This document shows positions 34,914 through 45,284 of a DNA stretch of 64,000 bases, in pieces. Below the pieces are notes generated by a model. It was given only the letters and a program-made list of their open reading frames with translations, searched no databases and was not told where the DNA came from. The DNA comes from JBBTCX01 sp964494205. GTDB lineage: Bacteria > Planctomycetota > Phycisphaerae > UBA1845. The first letter of the stretch is position 1, and the number at the start of each line of letters is the position of its first letter. The stretch spans positions 48,137-112,136 of the forward strand of contig CAZBRD010000016.1 in the NCBI GenBank assembly GCA_964494205.1, written 5' to 3'. Both the position numbers and the translations under genes were made by a program.

Positions 34914-35870
34914 TCAGGCCAATCGTCGTTCCGATTGGTCCTCGTCAGTGCCTGCTGGCTGAAGCGCGACCGAACGCTTGCCGCGCAGCGATCGAATCAT
35001 GTATTCCACCGGCCCGCTCAGCAGATACCAAAGCGTCAGGCCGAACAGCGTCGGCGCGCGCCACAGGCAGAACACGACGAACACAGCCATGAGGATCAGC
35101 ACGCGACTGAACGGCGTGCGGCCAAGGTACATGCGATAGAACCGGCGATACGGTATGCGGCTGACCATGAGGAAGGCGGCCGTGATCGTCACAACCGGAA
35201 TGGCATAGATCGTCGCCTGTATGACCGCGTCGGTGGCGGGGCGTTCGCGGAGCCAATCATGCAGAATGATCAAGGTCACCATCACGCCGGCTGCGCCGGG
35301 GCTTGGCAATCCACGAAACGATTTGTAGTCGAAGTCTGCCTTGTCGTGTTCGACGTTGTAGCGGGCGAGTCGAATAGCGGTGCAAGCGACATAAACCGCG
35401 GCTGCTACCCAGACAAATCGACCAAGAACATGCTCGCTGATGGGCGAAGGGACGACCAGCGTGATGTTCACGTGCTGCAGCATCATGGCGACCATGATGA
35501 CCGCGGGGGCTACGCCGCATGTCACGACGTCTGCCAGCGAATCAAGCTGTCCGCCGAAATCCGTCGTGCTGCGCGTCATTCGCGCGATCAATCCGTCAAA
35601 GCAATCGAGGATCATTCCCAGAATCACCGACCACGCGGCGAGCGAAAGGAACGATGGCAGGAATCGCTCCAGCGACTGCATCATTTTCAACTGCTCGACC
35701 GGTGGATTGTTCCCGAGGTCGTACATCGCGCGAAGGGCGAAGTGGATGGCGGCAAAACCGCAGATCAGGTTTCCGAGGGTGATCATCGTCGGAACGACCG
35801 CGAGCGATTTCAGCCGTCGGCGCTTTCGCCGTGGCAACATCGGATCGGACATGGATGACAACGTGCTCAT
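34914..35870 (-). CDS. pssA: CDP-diacylglycerol-serine O-phosphatidyltransferase
   Basis: Makes phosphatidylserine from CDP-diacylglycerol and serine in the membrane. 318 residues from the ATG eight bases after AGAG; a GTG three codons upstream is also possible. The CDP-alcohol phosphotransferase motif is complete: D-G-LI-A-R, eight residues, G-GQL-D-SLA-D. About eight membrane segments are visible. The basic N-terminus (PRRKRRRLK) is typical of the type II enzyme. The decarboxylase gene lies 35 bases upstream in the same direction, so the two steps to phosphatidylethanolamine form an operon. Confidence 0.93.
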   Translation of the reverse strand: MSTLSSMSDPMLPRRKRRRLKSLAVVPTMITLGNLICGFAAIHFALRAMYDLGNNPPVEQLKMMQSLERFLPSFLSLAAWSVILGMILDCFDGLIARMTRSTTDFGGQLDSLADVVTCGVAPAVIMVAMMLQHVNITLVVPSPISEHVLGRFVWVAAAVYVACTAIRLARYNVEHDKADFDYKSFRGLPSPGAAGVMVTLIILHDWLRERPATDAVIQATIYAIPVVTITAAFLMVSRIPYRRFYRMYLGRTPFSRVLILMAVFVVFCLWRAPTLFGLTLWYLLSGPVEYMIRSLRGKRSVALQPAGTDEDQSERRLA

Positions 35871-35905
35871 GCGTTTCACTCTGTGTCTACGAAAACCGCC
35901 TTCGA

Positions 35906-36601
35906 TCAGTTCTTGGCGACCAGCGTTGCCTTTGAAGCATTCGCTGATGCAAGGTCCTGCCTTACGAGTATAGTCAGTCCGCCGCGAACCTTCTCGCCGA
36001 GCGATACGAGAACCTGCGTACCAGCTTGCTTCGGAACAATTAACTCCGTTCTTGACCCGAATTTAATGAGGCCAAAACGCGACCCGATCGCCCAATGCTG
36101 CCCGATGCGTGCGTGGCAAATGATGCGCCGCGCGACTAGCCCAGCCACTTGCCGCACCACAACGGGGCCGGCCAACGGAGCATCCGGTTCAATTACAAGT
36201 GTGTTAGATTCGTTGCGCTCGCCGGAGTCGGGATGGCGCGCGTCGAGAAACTCACCTTGCTTGTAATCGATCGCCTTAACTCGACCGCTGCATGGCATGC
36301 GATTGACGTGCACGTTGAACAGACTGAGGAACATGCCCACGCGAATGGCTGGTCCGCCGATGGCGTCGTGTTGTTCGAGTTCTTTGATCTCGGTGATGGT
36401 GCCGTCAGCCGGTGAACAGAAGTCGCCGGGAGCGTAGGTTCGAACGCGGCGTGGGTCGCGAAAGAAGGAGAGCACCCAAATCCAGATCACGAAAAACGGA
36501 ATCGAGAGCGGCCACCACAGCCAGCCTACACCCGTTCCCACAAGTCCAAGGAACAGTGTCGAAAGGAGTATTTCTCGAAGTCCTTCTTTGGCGATGGGCA
36601 T
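35906..36601 (-). CDS. psd: Phosphatidylserine decarboxylase, short type
   Basis: Converts phosphatidylserine to phosphatidylethanolamine using a self-made pyruvoyl group. 231 residues from ATG 36601, the usual length of the short archaeal/Gram-positive-like class. Two membrane segments lie near the N-terminus (LLSTLFLGLVGTGVGWLWW, then PFFVIWIWVL). FSPADG-like CSPADGTI, the conserved FNVHVNRMPCSG and the cleavage site KFGSRTEL (self-cleavage between Gly and Ser) are present. It precedes pssA on the same strand; order psd-pssA is common. Confidence 0.93.
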   Translation of the reverse strand: MPIAKEGLREILLSTLFLGLVGTGVGWLWWPLSIPFFVIWIWVLSFFRDPRRVRTYAPGDFCSPADGTITEIKELEQHDAIGGPAIRVGMFLSLFNVHVNRMPCSGRVKAIDYKQGEFLDARHPDSGERNESNTLVIEPDAPLAGPVVVRQVAGLVARRIICHARIGQHWAIGSRFGLIKFGSRTELIVPKQAGTQVLVSLGEKVRGGLTILVRQDLASANASKATLVAKN

Positions 36602-36644
36602 AATGATCAAGAGTTCCGCAAGTTTGCTTTTCAATTCCAAATGC

Positions 36645-36677
36645 AAAGGGTGGGATTCAAACCCACCCTTGTTTTTA
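36645..36677. repeat. Hairpin repeat AAGGGTGGGATTCAAACCCA
   Basis: Nine-base stem with a T-run on the plus-strand side (GTTTTTAT), so it resembles a terminator for plus-strand RNA although both neighbours run minus. Similar stems occur near 18826 and 63935. Confidence 0.55.
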
Positions 36678-36710
36678 TGATTCAACTATTACTCGTGATC
36701 GCGCGTTCCT

Positions 36711-37325
36711 TCAATTGCCCACGCGCACCGAGACGCCCCAGTCATCCGAATCGCGATAGTGCCCGCGGATATCCAGTCCGCCGCGATCTCGTGAGTAATA
36801 TCTTGGGCGATCGTTCGCGGATCGCACATAAGTCCAGTAGCCGGGCTTCAGCAGAACGCGCTCATAGACGACGTCCTTTCGTTCGGGCTGCACACAGACG
36901 CGATCGACGACGGTGTCATAGTGACCAGCCTTGATGAGCACGTTTTCCTCGCGCCAGACTTTTCGCGCGGGACGCACAACTCGATCGACCGTGCCATACC
37001 CGACGAATCGGCCATGGCGGTCATAGCGGGGCACGCGCTCGCGCACGACTTCCGCCGGTTCCTCAACCAGTACGCGACGGGTTTCATAGACTGGCTCGTG
37101 CCACACCTGTCGCGTGCGTTCCTCGTACACCGCAGGAACGACGACGACCTTGGGCGTGCTGGTGTAAACCGGAGGAATCCACACGCGACCGTAGTTTGGA
37201 TTCTGGCTGTAACGATGCGGCCCATCAGCCATAGCGCTATGAACGCAAGCGCCGGAGAGAATGATCGCCGTGGTTACTGCAAACATGGATCGCAACAGAT
37301 TGGATTTCAAAGGCAGAGTCGTCAT
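36711..37325 (-). CDS. Secreted Val/Arg/Tyr-rich protein
   Basis: 204 residues; I do not recognise a domain. The start is the ATG with AAGGGAG upstream. A signal peptide occupies residues 1-32 (MFAVTTAIILSGACVHSAMA). The mature part is built of short repeats around VPAVYEERTRQVWHEPVYET and VRPARKVWREENVLIKAGHY, rich in Val, Arg, Tyr and Trp. This looks like an extended, surface-associated protein; similar low-complexity proteins are frequent in planctomycetes. A distant tail (RGGLDIRGHYRDSDDWGVSV) may be a beta segment. Function unknown. Confidence 0.7.
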   Translation of the reverse strand: MTTLPLKSNLLRSMFAVTTAIILSGACVHSAMADGPHRYSQNPNYGRVWIPPVYTSTPKVVVVPAVYEERTRQVWHEPVYETRRVLVEEPAEVVRERVPRYDRHGRFVGYGTVDRVVRPARKVWREENVLIKAGHYDTVVDRVCVQPERKDVVYERVLLKPGYWTYVRSANDRPRYYSRDRGGLDIRGHYRDSDDWGVSVRVGN

Positions 37326-37525
37326 GGTCGTGTCTCCCTTACAGGTTATCCTGCACCTTTTGATTCTGGCTCCTCTATCCATCATCGACAACAGGATACC
37401 CATTCTGGTTAGAACATCCACAAGAACCAACGCGGGTCCGACAATGCCTGACATGGCTGCAACGGATTTGTAAGGTGAGGCGGGTCGACATTAGAAACCG
37501 CCGTGTTTTTCATCATTGACTACTA

Positions 37526-39067
37526 CTAACTCGCCGGTGCGGTTTGCTTCGCGGGCAACTTCGGCTTCCACGCGCATCGCGCACGAAAACCTGCGATTTG
37601 TGCGACAACCGCCACGACCGCTTGAACCGTGAGTCCGACCCACGGCGAAGCGCCGGTGTCTCGTTGCCACGCGCTGGAGATCGACCCGAGCGGTGAGCAG
37701 TTCCATATCCAAGAAATCTGTATGTGCCGGACTTCGCTCATGGCCTGATAGATCATGTTCATGGCGTCCATCACCAGGGGCCCGGTCCATAACGTGAGTA
37801 TCAGAATGCCGCCAAGACGCTTGATAGGCATGGGACGCAACAGGAAGTACGTCATGATTCCTTGCGCCGAAATCAAAGCTAGGGCAAAGGGAATGGCTGT
37901 ATGCACGAGCCACGACATGAGCAGTCGCTTCGCATCCCGCGACGCCCATGGTCCAAAGATCAAGGTCGGTTGAGGTTCCTTCCACGCATAGAGTAAGTAA
38001 AGGCTCAACCCGCCGATCGCCAGCACCAACGAAACAAGTAGTACGGTGACCGAAGACTTGCGATCCAACTTGTCGCGGGGCTGTCGACCGCGATCTATAA
38101 CGGCGCGAGTTTCAATCGCGCAGGCAATCGCGATGACGGAGATAATTAATGCTCCAATGATGGTGCCAATCCATGGCACCGATCGGACGGTCCGTTCGTC
38201 GAACACATTGCCGCCGCGCAGCATTTCATCCATGAGGCGAAGCCCGATCAGGCTGATCACAACCCACATCAACAGGAGCAGCAGACCGCCCTTCGCGTTG
38301 AACACCGGAAGATCCGGTCGGCGGTATCTGCGAGAGGCAGCCCAAAGCCAAAAGCAGGTCATCAACAATTGAAAGGCACTCAGGCCGAAGGAAACATGGT
38401 CTTCCAGATAAGATATGCCCAGCTTGGCGAGCACGTCCCTGCCGAGCACCAGCGAAACTCCGAGTATACCGGAGTAGATTCCGGAGAAGACCGCAGCCGC
38501 AGGAATGAGGGCCAATGCGAAACCGAGTATTCCAATGCCGAAAAGCCCCGGCACCGGGTTGATCGGCTTGTTCAATCCAACGCCCGCGTAAATGGTCATC
38601 GCCCAGATCGTGACGGAGCCGCTCAGCAGCATCAAATTGCCGCCAACCCATTGTGCGATGGGAGCGCCGGCGAAATAGCTGATGACAGTGCCCGCTATCA
38701 AGTTCACGAGATAGAGGGCTAGTATTTGGAGCGTTGCACCACCAAAGTAACCTATGACCAAAGACATGTTGGTCATGGCTGTCATGCGGTGCGATTCAAA
38801 CATCTTTGACTGGTAATCTCGCAGAACGGCGCGGAAAATGGAGGTGCAACCGCCGAACCCAAGCATTCCGCTCTGAATGAGGATCATCATGTTCAGCAAT
38901 TGGCCGCCGATGAACGCGAACGTGGTGCCTGTTCGTGACCAGCTCCAGGCGCCGAGTCCAAGGAGCGCTACGTAACCAAGAGTAATGGCGCCAACTCGGC
39001 GATAGCCTCCGAGTAACTGAAACTGGAGTCGCCAGAACCACCAGGGTAGTCGAAACGATTCAGCCAT
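37526..39067 (-). CDS. ABC transporter permease, ABC-2-like
   Basis: 513 residues with about 12 hydrophobic segments, such as YVALLGLGAWSW, VTIWAMTIYAGVGLN and LLLLLMWVVISLIGLRL. It starts one base into the stop of the ATPase gene (TGATG overlap), so the two are translated together. This organisation, and the lack of a substrate-binding protein, point to an exporter. The N-terminal FRLPWWFWRLQFQLLGGYRR is amphipathic. The substrate is unknown. Downstream is a secreted low-complexity protein on the same strand, about 200 bases away. Confidence 0.85.
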   Translation of the reverse strand: MAESFRLPWWFWRLQFQLLGGYRRVGAITLGYVALLGLGAWSWSRTGTTFAFIGGQLLNMMILIQSGMLGFGGCTSIFRAVLRDYQSKMFESHRMTAMTNMSLVIGYFGGATLQILALYLVNLIAGTVISYFAGAPIAQWVGGNLMLLSGSVTIWAMTIYAGVGLNKPINPVPGLFGIGILGFALALIPAAAVFSGIYSGILGVSLVLGRDVLAKLGISYLEDHVSFGLSAFQLLMTCFWLWAASRRYRRPDLPVFNAKGGLLLLLMWVVISLIGLRLMDEMLRGGNVFDERTVRSVPWIGTIIGALIISVIAIACAIETRAVIDRGRQPRDKLDRKSSVTVLLVSLVLAIGGLSLYLLYAWKEPQPTLIFGPWASRDAKRLLMSWLVHTAIPFALALISAQGIMTYFLLRPMPIKRLGGILILTLWTGPLVMDAMNMIYQAMSEVRHIQISWIWNCSPLGSISSAWQRDTGASPWVGLTVQAVVAVVAQIAGFRARCAWKPKLPAKQTAPAS

Positions 39068-40005
39068 CAGTCCACCTGCTTCACGCCGGCTCGAAGGTAC
39101 GCTTCTTCCAGGCTTGCTTTCACGACCACGAAGGAAATAACAGGCATGTCCGAGTTAACCAATTGTTTCAGGAGTTCCGCCGCTCGCGGTTCTTCGGCGT
39201 GATAGTCGAAAGTGACCTGACGATCTTCGCAACGAATGTCGCTCACGCCTTCGATCGACTTCAACGTGGCCGCCGCGTCGTTAGCTCGACCATCAAGAAG
39301 CATCACGCGATACGTGCGTCTCTCTTCTCGTTCATGGTGCAGTGCCTCGGCTTTGTTCCAGCTCAGGACACGTCCGCGCTCAATGATGGCGATGTGCGTC
39401 GCGACAGCCTCCAGGTCTGCGAGAATATGCGAGGAGACAATGAGAGCGCATCCTTGCTGACGAAGCATAGAGAGAACGTTGCGTAGTTGGATTCGACCCG
39501 CGGGATCGAGGCCGGACAAAGGCTCATCGAGCAGGATCACGTGCGGCTGGGGAATGAATGTACGAGCGAGCGTGACTCTTTGCCGCATTCCGCGTGAGAG
39601 GTTCTTGATCAGAGTGTGCCGCTTCTCTTGCAACCAGAGTTGCTCCAACCAGAAGTCGATTCGCTCGTTGGTCGCGGATTTGCCAAGGTCATACGACCCG
39701 GCGATGAACCGCAGAAACTGATCGATGGTCAGCTCTTCGTACGCGGGTGGTGTGTCCGGTGCAAAGCTGACGTGCTGCCGCACGATCTCATGTTCGCCAA
39801 GCACGGGCTGACCCAGTACATAGGTAATGCCGCTGGTGGGAGCTTGCAGCCCAGCCAGTGCTCGCATGAGCGTTGTCTTGCCCGCACCGTTGGGTCCGAC
39901 TAGGCCAAGGAGTTCTCCGCCCGAAAGTTCAAACGAAACGTCGTCGACGGCTATCAGGGAGCCGAACTCGACGCGAATGTTTCGGGCATCAAGCAGAACA
40001 GGCAT
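39067..40005 (-). CDS. ABC transporter ATP-binding protein
   Basis: 312 residues. Walker A GPNGAGKTT at 37-45, ABC signature LSRGM at 136-140, Walker B VILLDEP at 156-162, switch His in SSHIL. The C-terminal extension of about 90 residues (residues 220-312) is typical of CcmA/NatA-like exporter ATPases. It energises the membrane protein whose start overlaps its stop. The upstream region to enolase is shared with a divergent promoter. Confidence 0.94.
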   Translation of the reverse strand: MPVLLDARNIRVEFGSLIAVDDVSFELSGGELLGLVGPNGAGKTTLMRALAGLQAPTSGITYVLGQPVLGEHEIVRQHVSFAPDTPPAYEELTIDQFLRFIAGSYDLGKSATNERIDFWLEQLWLQEKRHTLIKNLSRGMRQRVTLARTFIPQPHVILLDEPLSGLDPAGRIQLRNVLSMLRQQGCALIVSSHILADLEAVATHIAIIERGRVLSWNKAEALHHEREERRTYRVMLLDGRANDAAATLKSIEGVSDIRCEDRQVTFDYHAEEPRAAELLKQLVNSDMPVISFVVVKASLEEAYLRAGVKQVD

Positions 40006-40157
40006 AGTAGAGTCACACTAGGAGGAGGCTTTTGGCAATAGGCATTAGGCACTTGGAAAAAGGATCAACCACTAGTTCTTTGTACGTCGCCTTTCGCCAC
40101 AGGCCGTTGTCGATTCTTGTGGAACTGCAAGTCCAGCCGGAGCATCGGGTTATATGC

Positions 40158-40186
40158 TTGACCCGTTTTGCGGTCAAAACTATGTT
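40158..40186 (+). promoter_or_regulatory. Sigma-70-like promoter of enolase
   Basis: TTGACC, 17 bases, TATGTT; about 75 bases of leader to the enolase ATG. The spacer overlaps a palindrome (TTGACCCGTTTTGCGGTCAA), a possible operator. Confidence 0.65.
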
Positions 40187-40269
40187 CCCACCGGGTGCGG
40201 TCGAGCGGTTCGGCGTCGCTGACCGATAGTGTCCATACCTGATTTCAACGCGCTCAGGAAGGTATTGTT

Positions 40270-41562
<1,293 letters not shown>

Positions 41563-41571
41563 ATGATAAGT

Positions 41572-41588
41572 GGTCCGCATGGCGGACC
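41572..41588. repeat. Palindrome after enolase
   Basis: GGTCCGC-ATG-GCGGACC, a seven-pair stem just after the enolase stop. No T-run, so it is not a classical terminator; probably a small repeat that could protect the 3' end. Confidence 0.5.
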
Positions 41589-41602
41589 CTACTTTGTATT
41601 TC

Positions 41603-41636
41603 GCCACGGCCAAGCTGCGGCTTGACCGTGCCACCC
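41603..41636. repeat. Family B palindromic repeat, inverted
   Basis: GCCACGGCCAAGCTGCGGCT then TGACCGTGCCACCC; reverse of the form at 8654. Confidence 0.8.
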
Positions 41637-41653
41637 GATAGAAGTTTTGATCG

Positions 41654-42181
41654 ATGAGTACGACGCAACCAAACAATGATCTTTCGACCACCAAGACACC
41701 CGGCGCGGGGGCGACGATGGTTTATTGGGTTCTCATATTCATGGGGGTGGCCACGTTCGCGCCGTGCATCATTCTTCCTGAGTGGCGACATTACCAGCAG
41801 CTTTCGATGGTTGAGCAGAGCGAGCAGCACCGCGCCGATCAATTGCGAGGCCGGCTGGAGAAGGATCGCCAATTCCTTGAGGCTATGCGCAGCGACCCGG
41901 CTGTGATCGCTCGCTTGGCCCAGCGCGACCTGCGATACAAGCGACTCGATGAGAAAACGGTTCCTGTAGATCTCGGCGCGGCGTTTGATGCATCGGAGTC
42001 CGCGGCCTTTGTGCCGCAACCTGTCACGCCGCCATCCTGGTTTGGTCGCATTACGCAGCATCTTCCAAGCATCGACTACGATCAGATCTTTTGTGACAAG
42101 AAGACAAGCTCGATCCTGATGGCTATGTCGGTCGGGTTGATCGCGATCGCGGTGGGCTTTGTTGCGCGACGACCTGCGTAA
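41654..42181 (+). CDS. FtsB/DivIC-like septum protein with extra C-terminal membrane segment
   Basis: 175 residues. A membrane segment at about 22-42 (MVYWVLIFMGVATFAPCIIL) is followed by a coiled coil (QQLSMVEQSEQHRADQLRGR then LEKDRQFLEAMRSDPAVIAR) ending in RLAQRDLRYKRLDEKTVPV, the layout of FtsB/DivIC proteins. Position after enolase matches eno-ftsB order in E. coli. Unlike FtsB it has a further 60-residue region and a second hydrophobic segment near the end (SILMAMSVGLIAIAVGFVA). A role in division or peptidoglycan synthesis is inferred from shape and position, not from strong sequence identity. Confidence 0.6.
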   Translation: MSTTQPNNDLSTTKTPGAGATMVYWVLIFMGVATFAPCIILPEWRHYQQLSMVEQSEQHRADQLRGRLEKDRQFLEAMRSDPAVIARLAQRDLRYKRLDEKTVPVDLGAAFDASESAAFVPQPVTPPSWFGRITQHLPSIDYDQIFCDKKTSSILMAMSVGLIAIAVGFVARRPA

Positions 42182-42602
42182 CATTGCGCCTTACCTGCGT
42201 ACCCTCATTTTCAAGTCAAGAAACGAGATTGGTTTTCGCGTGTTTCTGCGCGACGCAAAATGAAAACCGCATTGGCGCTTCAGAATCGCGGTTTTGGTGT
42301 TGTTTTTTGCTCTCAAAAAACAAAAAAGCGCAGGATCGTGATGGTTGGCCGAGAGGGCTTTTCTGGCGGACGCACCCGGCGCGTGCGAATTGCGGAATTC
42401 AGGTTTAGGCAACTCGTTGTCATACCACAATAACAACACCGGTGATCGCTGGGGCTGTGGGTTTCGCGCAAAGCCGCTAAGACGCAAAGAAGATCGGGTT
42501 GGAGGAATTCTGCTGCGCGAAATGAAAGCGTTATATTGCGTTTCGCCCACTTCATTGAAGTAAGCGAATCATTTTCGACTAGTTTGGGTGACGAATCCCA
42601 AG

Positions 42603-42654
42603 GAGACCCTCACCCCAACCCCGTTGTGCTTCCCAAACGGTCGCCCCTCTGGGG
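42603..42654. repeat. Family A repeat, inverted, variant
   Basis: AGACCCTCACCCCAACCCCG core then TGCTTCCCAAACGGTCGCC. Confidence 0.75.
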
Positions 42655-42771
42655 CTTTTGTGTCAATCGGTGGCACTAATACCCATGGCTCCCGCCAATG
42701 GTATCTACACAACTTTGTAGACGATGCGAGCCCGTTTTCTTGGTGCGAGCGGAGAGTTCCGGGCATCTTTC

Positions 42772-42866
42772 GTCCGCCCATCCGGGCGGAAAGTTGAGAA
42801 AAAGTGCTCGAATCCAGTGACTGAAGTCACTGGCAACTGTCGTGCGCCCGTCCGGGCGAACGAGAT
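42772..42866. repeat. Family I repeat, inverted
   Basis: CCGCCCATCCGGGCGG hairpin followed by CCAGTGACTGAAGTCACTGG and GCGCCCGTCCGGGCG; the same elements as at 1757 in reverse order. Confidence 0.75.
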
Positions 42867-42891
42867 TGGCGACTTGTGTAGATACCATTGG

Positions 42892-42935
42892 CTCCCGCCG
42901 TGGGCTGACCGCGTAACGCCGCTCCCGCGGCTTGA
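42892..42935. repeat. Family K repeat
   Basis: CCGCCGTGGGCTGACCGCGT then a CCGCTCCCGCGG hairpin; shared with 45915-45966. Confidence 0.65.
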
Positions 42936-42999
42936 TCTGCGGATTGGGCGATCAACAGTCAAGTGTATCGCGAGAACGCATTGGGCTGTCGAAATGGAA

Positions 43000-43032
43000 G
43001 CGGGCAGGCCTAGGCCTGCCCGCGTTGTTTTT
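43000..43032 (+). terminator. Strong hairpin plus T-run, orphan terminator
   Basis: Perfect palindrome GCGGGCAGGCCT/AGGCCTGCCCGC (24 bases) followed by GTTGTTTTT. It looks like a Rho-independent terminator for plus-strand RNA, but the nearest plus gene ends 820 bases upstream. Could be the end of an unrecognised transcript or another mobile repeat. Confidence 0.6.
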
Positions 43033-43102
43033 CTGATTGTGTTTCGCCTACTTCATTGAACGATACGAATCGTAATTGACCATACCGAGTGTCGAATGCC
43101 AA

Positions 43103-43170
43103 AGAGACCCTCACCCCAACCCCGTCGTGCTCCCTAATCGGTCGCTCTCCGTCTAATAGGGAGAGGGAGG
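43103..43170. repeat. Family A long-form repeat, inverted
   Basis: Reverse of the 7487 copy: AGACCCTCACCCCAACCCCG, then TCGTGCTCCCTAATCGGTCG, then TAGGGAGAGGGAGG. Starts 10 bases beyond the end of the FG-GAP gene. Confidence 0.85.
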
Positions 43171-43180
43171 TTACAAGCAC

Positions 43181-44998
43181 TTATGGATTTTCCATCGTTC
43201 GGATGTTGCGATACCAGACCAGTCGGTCGTCGCTCAGGCCTGCGCCGGTGCGGCGGTCGAGGGTACCGACTACGTCGTTGCGGCCATCGTCATCGAGGTC
43301 GACAATCAACAGGCAGTTGATGTGGGTGGACGTATCGACCATTTCAACGCCGACACCTGCGCCCGGTGCGGCGGCTGCGGTTGGGTCGGTGCTAACGGGT
43401 GGAACGCCTTCGATGATGGTGTTGGGGAACCACGGGTCATAGACCGACGTACTCACCGTTCCGTCGTACCAGAACACGCCACCTTCCGCGGCTACCAGCA
43501 CGTCGAGCTTTCCGTCGTTGGTGATATCGCCGACGGCGATGGCTTCGGGTTCCTGTGCGGCGAACTCAGTCAGAGTGTAGACCGGCCACGGGAAGTTGAA
43601 GCGCGAGGGCACTTCGTCGTTCGGCGGGAACTCCGGCTGAACCGACAGCGGGTTCGGATGGCGGAACCATTGAACGATTTTTCCGGTTGTTGAACGTACA
43701 ACGATGTCTTCGTAGCCATCGTCATCGATATCGCCGAGGGCGATGATGTCCGAGGCTGTATCCACTTGGCCGATCGGGCGGCGTTCCCATTCGGTGGCGG
43801 AATATCGCCAGCCGTCTGAGGAGCCTGCGATGACCTGCGACACGCCACCGGGCGTACCGGCGTCGTGCGGGATCAGCGGGTTGCGCGACCAGCGGAGGTT
43901 CAGGCTCGTGGCGTTGGTGTAGGTGGCGATCACGTCGAGGTCGCCGTCTCGGTCCACGTCAGTGACCTTGATGTCTTTTACTTGCGGCGCGTCCAGAAGC
44001 AGCGCGATCGGTACACGGGCGTTGGGGTTGTCATCGGTGACGATGGGGATACCCCAGAGGTCCGGGTCTTCGGCGATGTCGGCGCCGGGGTTGATCCAGA
44101 GGTCAACGGTGTTGATTGGCGGCAATTGGCCGAGTTGTTCGCACTCGGCGGGATTGAGCGCGACGATGATGTCGTCGCCCTGCACGCCGTCGATGTCAGC
44201 CACTTGCAATGAGGTGAAGCCGTTGTATTCCGGTTTGACCTTGGCTTCTTCGTATTCGACTTCCTCGACTCCCGGGAATTGATCGTGAATCCAGGGGTCT
44301 TGCACCAACGGATTAGAAAGCGTGATTTCATCCCATGAATCGCCGTCTGCGATCAGGCTGCCGACGCCCGGGTTGAAGTAAATGATGATTTCGCCGTCAG
44401 TGGCGCCGAGTGGTGTTGGCGGCTGACCGGGTGCGGGCGGTGGGCACAACGTCGCGAAGCCGGTCGCTTTTGCGAGGACGACGATATCAAGGAAGCCGTC
44501 GTCGTTGATTTGGCCGAGTTGCACACCGGCGACCACGGCCACCGGAGTCGTGCCGGCGATTGTAATGGTGCGGAACGAGATATTGTTGTTGTTGTCGCGG
44601 CGCTGGATGTGCAACTGAATCGGTTGCGACTGGTTCCACGCGCTGACGAGATCGATGAGGCCGTCCTGATCGATGTCGCCATAAGTGACGAACTTCGGAC
44701 CTGCGGTGTCTTCGGCGACGGGGTCGATCTGGTAGGCGGTGAAGAAGCTTCGGGTTACTTCGCCGACCTGCGGCACGTTCTCGATGATGACGACGTCGTC
44801 GTCATCCGGGATGATTCCGCCGCCCAACCCGCCGGGGGATTGTGGAGCGGTGGTGAATTCGCTTTCAACTCGCGAAAATCCGCCGCTTGTGTCCACGCTT
44901 GGTTCGTCGCCGCTGTTGAAGGCTGTGCTGCAACCGATCACCACGCCGATCACGGTGACCGCTACCAATGTCCATTTCACCATCGCCGATTTCATCAT
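43181..44998 (-). CDS. FG-GAP/VCBS repeat lipoprotein
   Basis: Exported 605-residue protein. Signal peptide with lipobox-like VVIGC at residues 19-23, so probably lipid-anchored. The mature part holds at least five FG-GAP/VCBS calcium-binding repeats (FVTYGDIDQDGLIDLVSAWN, LGQINDDGFLDIVVLA, VTDVDRDGDLDVIATY, LGDIDDDGYEDIVVRS, VGDITNDGKLDVLVAA, IVDLDDDGRNDVVGTL), an integrin-alpha-like propeller. It ends RLVWYRNI, typical of the planctomycete VCBS family. Role: surface binding or scaffold; no enzyme domain. Ribosome site GAGGAG precedes the ATG pair. Confidence 0.9.
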   Translation of the reverse strand: MMKSAMVKWTLVAVTVIGVVIGCSTAFNSGDEPSVDTSGGFSRVESEFTTAPQSPGGLGGGIIPDDDDVVIIENVPQVGEVTRSFFTAYQIDPVAEDTAGPKFVTYGDIDQDGLIDLVSAWNQSQPIQLHIQRRDNNNNISFRTITIAGTTPVAVVAGVQLGQINDDGFLDIVVLAKATGFATLCPPPAPGQPPTPLGATDGEIIIYFNPGVGSLIADGDSWDEITLSNPLVQDPWIHDQFPGVEEVEYEEAKVKPEYNGFTSLQVADIDGVQGDDIIVALNPAECEQLGQLPPINTVDLWINPGADIAEDPDLWGIPIVTDDNPNARVPIALLLDAPQVKDIKVTDVDRDGDLDVIATYTNATSLNLRWSRNPLIPHDAGTPGGVSQVIAGSSDGWRYSATEWERRPIGQVDTASDIIALGDIDDDGYEDIVVRSTTGKIVQWFRHPNPLSVQPEFPPNDEVPSRFNFPWPVYTLTEFAAQEPEAIAVGDITNDGKLDVLVAAEGGVFWYDGTVSTSVYDPWFPNTIIEGVPPVSTDPTAAAAPGAGVGVEMVDTSTHINCLLIVDLDDDGRNDVVGTLDRRTGAGLSDDRLVWYRNIRTMENP

Positions 44999-45203
44999 GG
45001 TCTCCTCGTGCGACCGCCTCGCGGGATCGCGGATACGAATAGGCTATCGGACCGACCGATTAGTCGCGCCGCTGTTGTTGAAACCCCGGAGAGTTATCGG
45101 TTGAAGGCAAGTTCGACTTGTGAGTATGCGGGCGTTGAAATACAAGGAGGTTGAGGTCCGATATTTTGCAGCGGAATGCAGAATGGTGAATGATGAATGC
45201 CAG

Positions 45204-45246
45204 AGAGACCCTCACCCCAACCCTCTCCCTAAGAGGGAGAGGGAGG
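45204..45246. repeat. Family A repeat, inverted, short form
   Basis: AGACCCTCACCCCAACCCTC then TCCCTAAGAGGGAGAGGGAG. Lies 39 bases before the GGQ protein. Confidence 0.85.
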
Positions 45247-45284
45247 CTTGTTGCCTGCACTAAGTACTCTTCAAGGTGTGGTTG

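Larger units (their letters stand above)
42182..43180. other. 1 kb repeat-rich gap
   Basis: No convincing gene. Contains an inverted copy of the CAGCGATCACCGGTGTTGTT phrase (about 42430), family A copies at 42603 and 43103, family I at 42772, family K at 42892 and a strong hairpin at 43000. A few 70-110-codon open frames overlap these repeats and are not called. Confidence 0.75.

Noticed and set aside
42182..43180. Search for a transposase or integrase behind the repeats
   Set aside because: No open frame with transposase motifs is present here or elsewhere in the window.
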